Made by a program: the position numbers and the translations under genes
From: Amycolatopsis sp. MtRt-6
Lineage (GTDB): Bacteria; Actinomycetota; Actinomycetes; Mycobacteriales; Pseudonocardiaceae
Reading direction: 5' to 3'
NCBI RefSeq assembly: GCF_017308975.1
Contig: NZ_JADWPD010000003.1
Location: 62,001-126,000 of the forward strand
DNA: 64,000 bases
Shown here: positions 54,854 to 64,000 of the stretch, piece by piece
How the letters are laid out: every line of letters begins with the position of its first letter
How positions within the stretch are numbered: the first letter of the stretch is position 1
Notes under the pieces: model-generated
The model's database searches: none
What the model saw: only the letters and a program-made list of their open reading frames with translations
Told to the model about the DNA's origin: nothing

Positions 54854-56023
54854 TCAGCCGAGCGTGCCGCCGACCTTGACGTGCCCCTTGAGCAGGTTGC
54901 GCGCGATCGTCCGGCGCTGGATCTCGTCGGTGCCCTCGTAGATGCGCAGCAGCCGCAGCTCGCGGTACCACCGCTCGACCGGCAGCTCGCGGGTGTAGCC
55001 CATGCCGCCGTGGATCTGCAGGACGCGGTCGACGATCTCGTTGGCCTTCTGGCCGCCGTAGAGCTTCGCCATCGACTGCGCGTGCCGCGAATCGAGGCCC
55101 TGGTCGACCTGCCAGGCGGCGTGCAGCACCAGCCAGCGCAGCGCTTCCAGCTCGACGCCGGAGTCGGCGATCATCCACTGGATGGCCTGCCGCTCGGCAA
55201 TCTTCTGTCCGAACGTCTCGCGGGTGTTGGCGTGCTCGATGGCCATCGAGATCAGCCGCTCGCAGGAGCCGATCGCGCGGGCGGGCAGCAGGTAGCGGCC
55301 CTGGCCGATCCACTGCATGGCAAGCTCGAAGCCGCGGCCCTCCTCGCCGAGGATCTGCGTCTCCGGGACGCGGACGTCCTGGAAGATCAGCGACGCGGGG
55401 CCCCACTCGCCCATGGTGTCGATGTATTCGGACTTCCAGCCGGCTTCGCGGTCGACGAGGAAGCAGGTGACCCCGCCGTTCGCGCCCTTCTCCGGATCGG
55501 TGATCGCGAAGACCATGGTGAAGTCGGCTTCGTTCCCCCCGGTGATGAAGGTCTTCTCGCCGTTGATGACCCAGTCGGAGCCGTCCTTGCGGGCGGTGGT
55601 CCGGATGGCCTTGGCGTCCGACCCGGCACCCGGCTCGGTGATCGCGAAGCACGACTTGCGCTCGCCGGAGATCGTCGGCAGCAGGTAGGCCTGCTTCTGC
55701 TCCTCGTTGGCGTGGAACAGGATGTTGTCGGCGGCGCCGCCGAAGCGGAACGGCACGAAGGTCCGGCCGAGCTCGGCCTCCAGCAGCGCGGCCATCACGG
55801 CGGACAGGCCCATGCCGCCGTACTCCTCGGGCGTGAGGACACCCCAGAAGCCGGACTCCTTCGCCTTGAGCTGGAGGTCCGTGAGCTCTTCGCCGGTCAG
55901 GCCGGGCTGGTGGGCGCGCTCGCGCCGGAGGACTTCCTGCTCGAGCGGGATCAGCTCCCGCTGGACGAACGTGCGGACCCAGTCGCGCACTTCCCGTTCT
56001 TCGGTGCTGAGTGAAAAGTCCAT
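54854..56023 (-). CDS. Acyl-CoA dehydrogenase
   Basis: A 389-residue FAD enzyme. CFAITEPGAGSDAKAIRT and WVINGEKTFITGGNEADF form the FAD site, the region near RYLLPARAIGSCERLISMA and the final RIYEGTDEIQRRTIARNLL are typical. The catalytic Glu position is consistent with the EGTDEIQ end. The ATG at 56023 starts at the usual MDFSLSTEEREVRDWVRTFV. A perfect CTAAGC-palindrome lies 34 bases upstream. Confidence 0.94.
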   Translation of the reverse strand: MDFSLSTEEREVRDWVRTFVQRELIPLEQEVLRRERAHQPGLTGEELTDLQLKAKESGFWGVLTPEEYGGMGLSAVMAALLEAELGRTFVPFRFGGAADNILFHANEEQKQAYLLPTISGERKSCFAITEPGAGSDAKAIRTTARKDGSDWVINGEKTFITGGNEADFTMVFAITDPEKGANGGVTCFLVDREAGWKSEYIDTMGEWGPASLIFQDVRVPETQILGEEGRGFELAMQWIGQGRYLLPARAIGSCERLISMAIEHANTRETFGQKIAERQAIQWMIADSGVELEALRWLVLHAAWQVDQGLDSRHAQSMAKLYGGQKANEIVDRVLQIHGGMGYTRELPVERWYRELRLLRIYEGTDEIQRRTIARNLLKGHVKVGGTLG

Positions 56024-56056
56024 GGGTGAGCCGCTCCTCCAACCAACACTGCCACC

Positions 56057-56072
56057 GGCTAAGCGCTTGCTT
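56057..56072 (-). promoter_or_regulatory. TetR-type operator upstream of acyl-CoA dehydrogenase
   Basis: CTAAGC-GCTT-GCTTAG is a perfect inverted repeat. TAAGC-type half sites are common for TetR repressors of acyl-CoA catabolism in actinobacteria. It lies just before the dehydrogenase start. Confidence 0.6.
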
Positions 56073-56163
56073 AGTCGAGCGTACCTCCTGAGCACCTGGT
56101 TACCCCAGACCTCGGCCCAAATTCGTGACAACGGCTTCCGCGCCCGGAAAGATCGGGGGTGTG

Positions 56164-56850
56164 ATGGAGATCGAGGTCCGCTGGTCGTCGCCGTTGCCCG
56201 CCGAAGAACGCTTCCTGCGTCTGCTCGACGACGTCGAGCAAGGGCGGTTCGAGGCGTACCGGCAGGACGCGGACAAGCGGCGCTTCCTCACCGGCCGCGT
56301 CCTGGCGAAGACGGTCACGGCCGAGCGGCTCGGCCTGGCGGTCGAGGCCGTGAAGTTCGACGCGACCTGCGAAGACTGCGGCAAGCCCCACGGCAGGCCC
56401 CGCATCCCGGGCGCGGACCTGACGTTGTCGATCTCGCATTCGGGCGACCTGATCGGCATCGCGGCGACGCGAGCGGTCCCGGTGGGCCTCGACGTCGAGA
56501 CGGCCACCCGCCGCGCGGACGACGGCCTGATCGAGTACGCCCTGAGCCCGGCGGAGGCGGAGCACCTGGCGGGCCTGTCCCCGGAGGACAAGGCGGCGGC
56601 GTTCTTCGTCTACTGGACGCGCAAGGAAGCGGTGATGAAGGCCACGGGCAAGGGCCTCCGCATCCCCCTGCAGAGCATCACGTTCTCCCGCTACGACGAG
56701 CCGGCCCGCTTGGCCGCCTCGGGCGACCCGGCACTGGACCCGGCCACAACCCGCTTGGCGGACCTGAAAGCCGCGGACGGCTACCGCGCGGCCATCGCGG
56801 TGCTGACCACCGAGGAGCTGTCGGTCACCGAGGAACACTGGGTCCCCTGA
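56164..56850 (+). CDS. 4'-phosphopantetheinyl transferase (Sfp type)
   Basis: A 228-residue enzyme that activates carrier proteins of polyketide, non-ribosomal peptide or fatty-acid synthesis. Evidence: FLTGRVLAKTV, ISHSGDLIGIAATRAVPVGLDVE (Mg and CoA site), and FVYWTRKEAVMKATGKGL with the catalytic Glu. The ATG at 56164 is preferred for the GGGGG-type site just upstream, and a GTG one codon earlier is possible. It ends 5 bases before repeat copy D, convergent with isochorismate synthase. Confidence 0.94.
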   Translation: MEIEVRWSSPLPAEERFLRLLDDVEQGRFEAYRQDADKRRFLTGRVLAKTVTAERLGLAVEAVKFDATCEDCGKPHGRPRIPGADLTLSISHSGDLIGIAATRAVPVGLDVETATRRADDGLIEYALSPAEAEHLAGLSPEDKAAAFFVYWTRKEAVMKATGKGLRIPLQSITFSRYDEPARLAASGDPALDPATTRLADLKAADGYRAAIAVLTTEELSVTEEHWVP

Positions 56851-56855
56851 CCCCA

Positions 56856-56942
56856 AGCGCCCCAATGAGGCCTTCGGTGCGTCCAACGCACCCAATGTGG
56901 CGTTCGGTGCGTTGAGCGCAACCAACGCCACATTGGGGTGCT
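56856..56942. repeat. 87-bp palindromic intergenic repeat, copy D (inverted orientation)
   Basis: Same 87-base length as the other copies, but its internal parts run in the reverse order, i.e. the element is inserted the other way round. The outer arms carry three differences, so the fold is weaker. It lies between the convergent phosphopantetheinyl transferase and isochorismate synthase genes. Confidence 0.92.
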
Positions 56943-56951
56943 CTGGACCGG

Positions 56952-58103
56952 TCAGACCGGGAGGTCCGCCAGGCCCATCGCGGTCAGCAAGGTGCGGAAC
57001 TTCGCCGTCGTCTCGTCCAGTTCCGACTGCGGGTCCGAAGCCGCCACGATGCCGCCGCCCGCGTACAGCCGCATCGATGTCGACGCTATCTCCGCGCAGC
57101 GGATCGCCACCGCCCACTCGCCGTCGCCCGCCGCGTCCACCCAGCCGACCGCTCCCGCGTAGTAGTCGCGGTCGAACGGCTCCAGCTCCTGGACCAGCTC
57201 GCGGGCCCCCTCCGTCGGGGTGCCGCAGATCGCCGGGGTCGGGTGCAGTGCCGCCGCGAGGTCCAGGGCCGTGATGTCCGGGTCCGCCAGCTCGCCCGTG
57301 ATCGGGGTGCGCAGGTGCCAGATCGCCGGCGTGGTGACCAGCTCCGGGCCCGCCGGGACGTCCAGCTTCCGGCAGAACGGCCGCAGGGCCTCGACCAGGT
57401 AGTCGATCACCACCGCGTGCTCGAGCTGGTCCTTGCGCGACGTCCGCAAGGCCTCGCCGTTCGCGCGGTCGGCCACCGGGTCGGCCGAGCGCGGCATCGA
57501 GCCCGCGTGCGGGGACGAGAACACCGTCCGGCCGGTGCGGCGCAGCAGCAGCTCGGGCGTGGCACCCACCAGTGACCGGCCGCCCGGCAGCTCGGCCGCG
57601 TACGTGAAGTGCCGGGGATTGCCGACGGCCAGGTTGCGCACGATGCTCTCGGCGGGCACCAGCGCCTCGAATTCCAGGTCCAGGGCCCGCGCCAGGACGG
57701 CTTTCCGCAGGTCACGGGCAGCCAGGAACGAAACCGCCGAACGCACGGCCTCGCGATGCAACGCCGGTGACGGCACCGCACGCACCCGCACGGGCGCGGG
57801 CAGGGTCTCCCGGGACAGCGAAGGCGCCCCCGAGGACCGGTGGACGGTCCGGGGCACGACGAGGTGGCCCGGCACCTTCGTGTCGGGCCCGGTGTCGAAC
57901 GGGAGGACGCCGACGGCCAGCGGGGCGCCGGTCTCGGCGAGGACGCCGGGGATCGCCGAGGCGAGCCGCCGGGGGTCCGTCTCGGTCACGGTCCGGATCG
58001 TGCCCTGCGCCAGCAGCGCGCGCGAAGCCGTCGTGAAGAGGAAGTCGCCTCGCTGGTAGCGGGCGGCGAGGTCAGCCGGGGTCGCCGGATCAGGAGAACT
58101 CAC
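56952..58103 (-). CDS. Isochorismate synthase (EntC/DhbC type)
   Basis: A 383-residue chorismate-using enzyme. The C-terminal catalytic half has LHPTPAICGTPTEGA, FDRDYYAGAVGW and GGIVAASDPQSELDETTAKFR, which carry the Mg and catalytic Glu residues of the MST family. Isochorismate leads to catechol siderophores, salicylate or menaquinone. The gene is alone: no EntA, EntB or MenD neighbours. The adjacent convergent phosphopantetheinyl transferase suggests, but does not prove, a siderophore role. Confidence 0.93.
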   Translation of the reverse strand: MSSPDPATPADLAARYQRGDFLFTTASRALLAQGTIRTVTETDPRRLASAIPGVLAETGAPLAVGVLPFDTGPDTKVPGHLVVPRTVHRSSGAPSLSRETLPAPVRVRAVPSPALHREAVRSAVSFLAARDLRKAVLARALDLEFEALVPAESIVRNLAVGNPRHFTYAAELPGGRSLVGATPELLLRRTGRTVFSSPHAGSMPRSADPVADRANGEALRTSRKDQLEHAVVIDYLVEALRPFCRKLDVPAGPELVTTPAIWHLRTPITGELADPDITALDLAAALHPTPAICGTPTEGARELVQELEPFDRDYYAGAVGWVDAAGDGEWAVAIRCAEIASTSMRLYAGGGIVAASDPQSELDETTAKFRTLLTAMGLADLPV

Positions 58104-58187
58104 AAGACCCAGCCTCCCAGGCGGCGGGAGATCCGCGAGGGAAGTGTCGCCAGCGACACTTCCCTCGCGGTCAGCTCCTGGTGACGG

Positions 58188-58499
58188 CTACTTGAGCGCG
58201 TCGATGAGCGCCTCGCGCTGGCGCTCGCCCAGGCCGGCCGCACGCCGGTCCGGGTCGATGCCGGCCTGCTCGAGCAGGGCGGCGACCTTCACCGCGCCGA
58301 GGCCGGGGACGGCCTTCAGCAACTGGGTGACCTTCGTCTTCCCGATGGTCTTGTTCTCCTTGGCCTGCTTGAGCACCTTCTCGATGCTCTCCTTGCCGGA
58401 CTTGATCGACGCGAGCAGCTCCGAACGCGCCTTGCGAGCCTCGGCGGCCTTGGCCAGGGCCTCGGCGCGCTGCTCCGGAGTCAACGTAGGCAGAGCCAA
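58188..58499 (-). CDS. mihF: Integration host factor, actinobacterial type
   Basis: A 103-residue nucleoid protein. Starting at TTG 58499 the protein begins MALPTLTPEQRAEALAKA, as in mycobacterial IHF (V/M-ALPQLT). The basic LKQAKENKTIGKTKVTQLLKAVPGLGAVKVAALL and RRAAGLGERQREALIDAL helix-two-turn-helix parts are conserved. It bends and binds DNA without strict sequence and acts in chromosome compaction and recombination. GGA lies 7 bases before the TTG. Confidence 0.95.
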   Translation of the reverse strand: MALPTLTPEQRAEALAKAAEARKARSELLASIKSGKESIEKVLKQAKENKTIGKTKVTQLLKAVPGLGAVKVAALLEQAGIDPDRRAAGLGERQREALIDALK

Positions 58500-58943
58500 C
58501 GTAGTGTCCTTTCCTCTCAGGTCTCCGCTTTCGCGGCCGACAGCTTTTATGAGTGCTTGCTCCTGCAAGCGCTGCTCAGCCGTCTCTTGCCACGGGCCCA
58601 GTAAACGCCACCCGCTTCTTGGCCGTGCAACCGACACGCACTTATTACCCCCGGAGGTGATACCGGGCAACCCGCTCCGGCCTGCGGAAACGCTCCCAAG
58701 AAGCGGCCCGCGTGGCCTCTCTCACCCGGAAGTGGAGGCTCCGCTACGCAATGTTCTCGTGCACATTTCCTTGCACATAAGGAAAACCCGAAAAATTGAT
58801 GATCTTGATCATCGTCCGGTCGTCGCCCGATCGCGCGACGACCGTGACCGAACGGAGCCGTTGTCGACCATGCCCGCTTCACCCGATCCGCACTAGAGTC
58901 GGCGCAACCCCAGCCCACCGGCGAACGACCCCCGGGAGCGACC
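58500..58943. other. 444-base gap between divergent IHF and fatty-acyl-CoA ligase genes
   Basis: No convincing gene is seen. The region contains the upstream leader of the IHF gene, an AT-rich island near 58750-58815 (TTCCTTGCACATAAGG, TTGATGATCTTGATCATC) that could hold promoters for both directions, and the ribosome site of the ligase gene (GGGAG near 58936). Confidence 0.5.
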
Positions 58944-60572
<1,629 letters not shown>

Positions 60573-60672
60573 CGGGTAAATCTCCGGCGAGTCTTCACGC
60601 CTTTGGTGGTCACCATGGGGGAACCTGACGCCCCTATGGTGGCCTTCAGAGCACGTCGGAGGAGTTCTGGGG

Positions 60673-61962
60673 ATGCAGCGGAACAGGCGGAGTTTCCTCG
60701 CACTCGCGGGAATGGGCGCGCTGGCGACGGCATGCGGGTCGAACACCGGGCGGCAGGGTGACCCGCCGCCCTCGACGGCGTACTCGGCGGGACCGCCGCC
60801 GTCGGCCGCCTCGAAGGTCACGCTCCAGCAGTGGTACCACGCCTACGGCGAGGAAGGCGTCCAGGACGCCGTCAAGCGGTACGCCGCGAGCTATCCCGGC
60901 GCGACCGTGAACGTGCAGTGGAACCCGGGCGACTACGACTCGAAGATCGTCACCGCGCTGCAGAACAGCGGCGTGCCGGACGTCTTCGAGGCCCAGGTCA
61001 AGATCGACTGGGTGCGGCAGAAGCAGGTTGTCCCGCTCGACGACGTCATCGTGTCGGCGAAGAGCGACTTCAGCCCGGCCGTGCTGGCCGCGCAGACCGT
61101 CGAGGGCCGGGTCTACGGCATCCCGCAGGCCACCGACACGCAGGTGCTCTTCTACCGCAAGAGCCTGCTGCAGGCCGCCGGCGTGCAGCCGCCGCAGACG
61201 GTCGACGAGCTCGTCGACGCGGCCGCGAAGCTCACCAAGGACGGCGTCAAGGGCTTCTTCGCGGGCAACGACGGCGGCGTCGGCGTGCTCACCGGCCCGC
61301 TGCTGTGGTCCGCCGGGCTCGACTACCTGAAGAACGGCAACCGCGAGGTCGGCTTCGACGACCCGCGCGCGGCGACCGCGCTGGCGAAGCTGCACACGCT
61401 GAACGCCAGCGGTTCCCTGCTGCTCGGCGCGCCGGCGGACTGGTCTGACCCGGGCGCGTTCATCGACGGGCTGGCGGCCATGCAGTGGACCGGGCTGTGG
61501 AACGTGCCGAAGATCCGGCAGGCGTTCGACGACGACTTCGGCGTGCTGCCCTTCCCGAAGCTGGACGGCAGCGGCGCGCCCTCGGTGCCGGTCGGCGCGT
61601 ACGGCGCGATGGTGAACGCCAAGAGCGCGCACGTCGCCGAAGCCAAGGCGTTCGTGAAGTGGCTGTGGATCGACCAGACGCAGAACCAGCTGGAGTTCGC
61701 GACGAAGTTCGGCTTCCACGTGCCGGCCCGGCAGAGCCTGGTCGGCCGCGCCGACAGCCTCAAGTCCGGCCCGGCCGCCGACGCGGCCCGGTTCGTCAAG
61801 GAGAACGGCCACCTGGTCGGCGGTCCGGTGTGGACACAGCAGGCGAACACGGCGCTGTCCGACGCGGTCGCGAAGATCGCCAAGGAGGGCGCGGACCCGG
61901 TCGCGCAGACCAAGACGGCGGTCGAGGTGGCTCGCGCCGAACTGAAGCGCCTGTACGGATGA
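60673..61962 (+). CDS. Sugar ABC transporter binding lipoprotein
   Basis: A 429-residue binding protein of the extracellular family 1 type (maltose-binding-like). The signal ends in GALATAC, with the Cys as lipid site. The mature part starts with WYHAYGEEGVQDAVKRYAASYPGATV and includes FYRKSLLQAAGVQPPQT. First gene of a three-gene importer with no ATPase, as is usual for actinomycete sugar transporters that share MsiK. Ligand unknown. GGAGGAG lies 9 bases before the ATG. Confidence 0.93.
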   Translation: MQRNRRSFLALAGMGALATACGSNTGRQGDPPPSTAYSAGPPPSAASKVTLQQWYHAYGEEGVQDAVKRYAASYPGATVNVQWNPGDYDSKIVTALQNSGVPDVFEAQVKIDWVRQKQVVPLDDVIVSAKSDFSPAVLAAQTVEGRVYGIPQATDTQVLFYRKSLLQAAGVQPPQTVDELVDAAAKLTKDGVKGFFAGNDGGVGVLTGPLLWSAGLDYLKNGNREVGFDDPRAATALAKLHTLNASGSLLLGAPADWSDPGAFIDGLAAMQWTGLWNVPKIRQAFDDDFGVLPFPKLDGSGAPSVPVGAYGAMVNAKSAHVAEAKAFVKWLWIDQTQNQLEFATKFGFHVPARQSLVGRADSLKSGPAADAARFVKENGHLVGGPVWTQQANTALSDAVAKIAKEGADPVAQTKTAVEVARAELKRLYG

Positions 61963-62855
61963 AGCGGCGCGATGCGCGCGCGTTCTGGCTGTTCGTCGGG
62001 CCGTTCCTGATCGGGCTGGCGATCTTCGCGTACCTGCCGATCGGCTGGAGCGCGTACCTGTCGTTCTTCGACGCGCGCAACACGGTGACGCCGACGGACT
62101 TCGTCGGGCTGGACAACTACGGGCACATGCTCACGGACGAGCCGTTCTTGTCGAGCCTGGGCACGTTCAGCGTGTTCGCGGTGTTCATCGTGCCGCTGAC
62201 GTTCGTTTTGTCGCTGGCGCTGGCGCTCGGCGTCAACCAGCTGAAGTTCGCGCGGGCGTTCTTCCGCTCGGTGTTCTTCCTGCCCTTCGCGTGCTCGTAC
62301 GTGGTGGCGTCGCTGATCTGGAAGACGTCGTTGTTCTCGGGTGTCCGATATGGACTCGCGAACACGCTGTTGTCCCTGGTCGGCATCGACCCGGTGGCCT
62401 GGACCGGGACGGTGGACCCGCCGCTGTACTGGGTGGTGCTGGTGACGGCGCGGCTGTGGCTGCAGCTCGGGTTCTACATGATCCTGTTCATCGCGGCGCT
62501 GCAGCGGATCCCGGCCCAGCTGTACGAAGCGGCGTGGCTGGACGGCGCCAAGCCGGGCTGGCAGGTGTTCCGGCACATCACCCTGCCGCAGCTGCGCGCG
62601 ACGGCGGTGGCGGTGCTGCTGCTCAACCTGATCAACGCCTACCAGGCGTTCGACGAGTTCTACAACATCATGGGTGACGCCCGCGGCTACCCGCCGTTCG
62701 CGCGGCCGCCGCTGGTCTACCTGTACTACACGTCGCTGGGTTCCGGTGGCCAGGACCTCGGGCGCGGCAGCGCCGGTGCGGTGATCCTGGCGCTGATCAT
62801 CGCGCTGGCGACGGTGCTGCAGGGCCGGGTGCTGCGGTTCGGGCGGGCGTCATGA
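61959..62855 (+). CDS. Sugar ABC transporter permease (MalF-like)
   Basis: A 298-residue permease with six predicted helices. The EAA loop is ELYEAAWLDGAKPGWQVFRHITLPQLR in place of the standard EAAxxDGA. The start ATG overlaps the binding-protein stop (ATGA). It forms the translocation channel with the next permease. Confidence 0.93.
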   Translation: MKRRDARAFWLFVGPFLIGLAIFAYLPIGWSAYLSFFDARNTVTPTDFVGLDNYGHMLTDEPFLSSLGTFSVFAVFIVPLTFVLSLALALGVNQLKFARAFFRSVFFLPFACSYVVASLIWKTSLFSGVRYGLANTLLSLVGIDPVAWTGTVDPPLYWVVLVTARLWLQLGFYMILFIAALQRIPAQLYEAAWLDGAKPGWQVFRHITLPQLRATAVAVLLLNLINAYQAFDEFYNIMGDARGYPPFARPPLVYLYYTSLGSGGQDLGRGSAGAVILALIIALATVLQGRVLRFGRAS

Positions 62856-63667
62856 GGGCGTTCCTGCGGTGGACTTGCCTGACGGTGGCAGCGGCGCTGT
62901 TCCTGCTGCCGTTCTACCTCCTGCTGCGCAACGGCCTGGCGTCCCGCGCGGACATCACATCTCCACAGTGGACGTTCTTTCCGTCCACAGTGCACTGGGA
63001 GAACTTCTCGCGGCTCTTCTCTTCGGAAGACGTCCCGTTCGGCCGCAGCCTGCTGAATTCGGCGGCGGTCGCGACCCTGCAGACGACGGGTTTGCTGGTG
63101 ATCTGTTCCCTGGCGGGTTACGGCCTCGCCCGGATCCCGTACCGCCATTCCGGGATCGTGTTCTACGCGGTGCTGGCAACGCTGATGATCCCGACGTCGG
63201 TGACGTTCGTGCCGAGCTTCGTGGTCGTCTCGTCGCTCGGCTGGCTGTCGGACTTCCGCGGCCTGGTGATCCCCGGGCTGTTCAGCGCGTTCAGCGTGTT
63301 CCTGTTCCGCCAGTACTTCCTCGACTTCCCGCGCGAGCTGGAGGAGGCGGGCCGGGTGGACGGGCTCAGCCGCTGGGGCGTGTTCTGGCGGATCGTGGTG
63401 CCGAACTCGAAGGGCTTCTTCGCGGCGATCGCGGTCATCACGGTGATCGGCAGCTGGAACGCGTTCCTGTGGCCGCTGATCATCGCCCAGTCGCCGGATT
63501 CGTGGACGGTCCAGGTGGCGCTGTCGGGCTTGCTGACGGCGCAGAACCCCCAGCTGAACCTGCTGTTCCTGGCGGCGGCGGTGTCGATCCTGCCGATCGT
63601 GCTGCTTTTCGCGTTCCTGCAGCGGTACCTGGTGCGCGGGGTGGCCGAGTCCGGCCTGAAGGGCTGA
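62852..63667 (+). CDS. Sugar ABC transporter permease (MalG-like)
   Basis: A 271-residue permease with six predicted helices, typical FRQYFLDFPRELEEAGRVDGLSRWGVFWRIVVPNSK as EAA loop. ATGA overlap with the previous gene. It completes the three-gene importer. No glycosidase or regulator of the operon is seen inside the window. Confidence 0.93.
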   Translation: MRAFLRWTCLTVAAALFLLPFYLLLRNGLASRADITSPQWTFFPSTVHWENFSRLFSSEDVPFGRSLLNSAAVATLQTTGLLVICSLAGYGLARIPYRHSGIVFYAVLATLMIPTSVTFVPSFVVVSSLGWLSDFRGLVIPGLFSAFSVFLFRQYFLDFPRELEEAGRVDGLSRWGVFWRIVVPNSKGFFAAIAVITVIGSWNAFLWPLIIAQSPDSWTVQVALSGLLTAQNPQLNLLFLAAAVSILPIVLLFAFLQRYLVRGVAESGLKG

Positions 63668-63761
63668 ACGGTGGGCCGAATTGACCACAACCTTCGGCGG
63701 TACAGCACGCCTCGTGATCTGTGACAGGGTGGACTGAACTGTCACGGTGAATGTTTTTCAC

Positions 63762-63779
63762 GTTCACCCCGTGTCCACC
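63762..63779 (+). promoter_or_regulatory. PHO-box-like direct repeats
   Basis: GTTCACC (63762-63768) and GTCCACC (63773-63779) are two direct repeats with an 11-base period, as in actinomycete PhoP boxes. They lie 46 to 63 bases upstream of the last gene's ATG. A GGTGAA...TTCACC inverted repeat overlaps them. Confidence 0.45.
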
Positions 63780-63825
63780 CACGTCCGGCACTGTGCCGGT
63801 CATCCGAGAAGACTGGGGAGCGAAC

Positions 63826-64000
63826 ATGGCCGAACTCACCCGGCGCACCTTCGCCACCGCGGGCGCCGCCGGTGTCGGGCTGCTGCTCTGCACGCCCACC
63901 GCGAACGCCCTCGACCGCGCCCTGCGGCTGACGAGCACCCGCTCGGTCGCCACCGCCGGCACCACGCTCGAGCAGGTCGCCGCGGGCGGCGGCACCAGCA
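63826..64000 (+). CDS. Tat-exported protein, possibly a metallophosphoesterase, cut by window edge
   Basis: Only the first 58 residues are in the window. The N-terminus LTRRTFATAGAAGVGLLL is a twin-arginine signal (RR followed by F, then a hydrophobic stretch), so the protein folds before export. The next segment VATAGTTLEQVAAGGGTS recalls the start of a secreted metallophosphoesterase family found in actinomycetes, but this is a recollection and the catalytic part is outside. The upstream PHO-box-like repeats agree with a phosphatase. Confidence 0.55.
   Translation, partial: MAELTRRTFATAGAAGVGLLLCTPTANALDRALRLTSTRSVATAGTTLEQVAAGGGTS

Overview
The window is very GC-rich, densely packed with genes on both strands, and reads as chromosome of a filamentous or soil actinomycete. 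A genus such as Amycolatopsis (Pseudonocardiaceae) fits best. The evidence is the strong third-position GC, frequent GTG and TTG starts, an actinobacterial integration host factor, F420-type enzymes, PknB-type kinases, a LigD polymerase and many Tat or Sec exported hydrolases. No rRNA, tRNA, CRISPR array, transposase or phage gene was seen.

Layout. 1-2284: a membrane Ser/Thr kinase (cut by the left edge) and an inositol-phosphatase family enzyme. 2313-8759: a compact locus with a creatininase-family amidohydrolase, a GTP cyclohydrolase II homologue, a flippase-like membrane protein, a methyltransferase, a glycosyltransferase, a pyruvoyl-tetrahydropterin-synthase homologue, a zinc-type dehydrogenase and a divergent CDP-alcohol phosphatidyltransferase. 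The cyclohydrolase has Met where the catalytic Tyr of E. coli RibA should be, as in the N-formyl-product enzyme of Streptomyces coelicolor. This looks like a pathway to an unknown GTP-derived, probably glycosylated or lipid-linked compound. 8865-18406: mixed housekeeping and accessory genes (LigD polymerase, MpaB-type oxygenase, LysR/FAD-oxidase pair, acyltransferase, MarR/F420 nitroreductase pair, a very short P450-like protein, PaaX and RidA). 18474-21979: a bipartite aromatic acyl-CoA hydroxylase/reductase and an acyl-CoA dehydrogenase.

22746-32590: a six-gene beta-glucoside uptake operon (family 5 binding protein, two permeases, two ATPases, GH1 beta-glucosidase) next to two divergent ROK regulators. 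32934-38421: four translationally coupled secreted glycosidases (GH16, GH75, GH30, GH18), all carrying near-identical ricin-type lectin modules. Together they cover beta-1,3-glucan, chitosan, beta-1,6-glucan and chitin, the main fungal wall polymers. The neighbouring beta-glucoside importer could take up products, so 22.7-38.4 kb may be one fungal-wall utilisation region.

38673-43755: a GntR-controlled 5-oxoproline locus (MFS transporter, DUF1445 protein, PxpABC). An abnormal G25-C33-G8 tract follows at 43771-43836 and disrupts the end of a small membrane gene. 44091-58499: regulators and enzymes including AlkB, an alcohol dehydrogenase, an F420-type oxidoreductase, a DtxR/MntR regulator, an acyl-CoA operon (enoyl-CoA hydratase, ligase, TetR), an acyl-CoA dehydrogenase, a phosphopantetheinyl transferase, isochorismate synthase and integration host factor. 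58944-63667: a fatty-acyl-CoA ligase and a sugar ABC importer. The right edge cuts a Tat-exported protein preceded by a PHO-box-like repeat.

Four copies of an 87-bp palindromic intergenic repeat lie at 8774, 15162, 38582 and 56856. Every copy sits between two convergent genes, which suggests a lineage-specific bidirectional terminator or a mobile miniature element.
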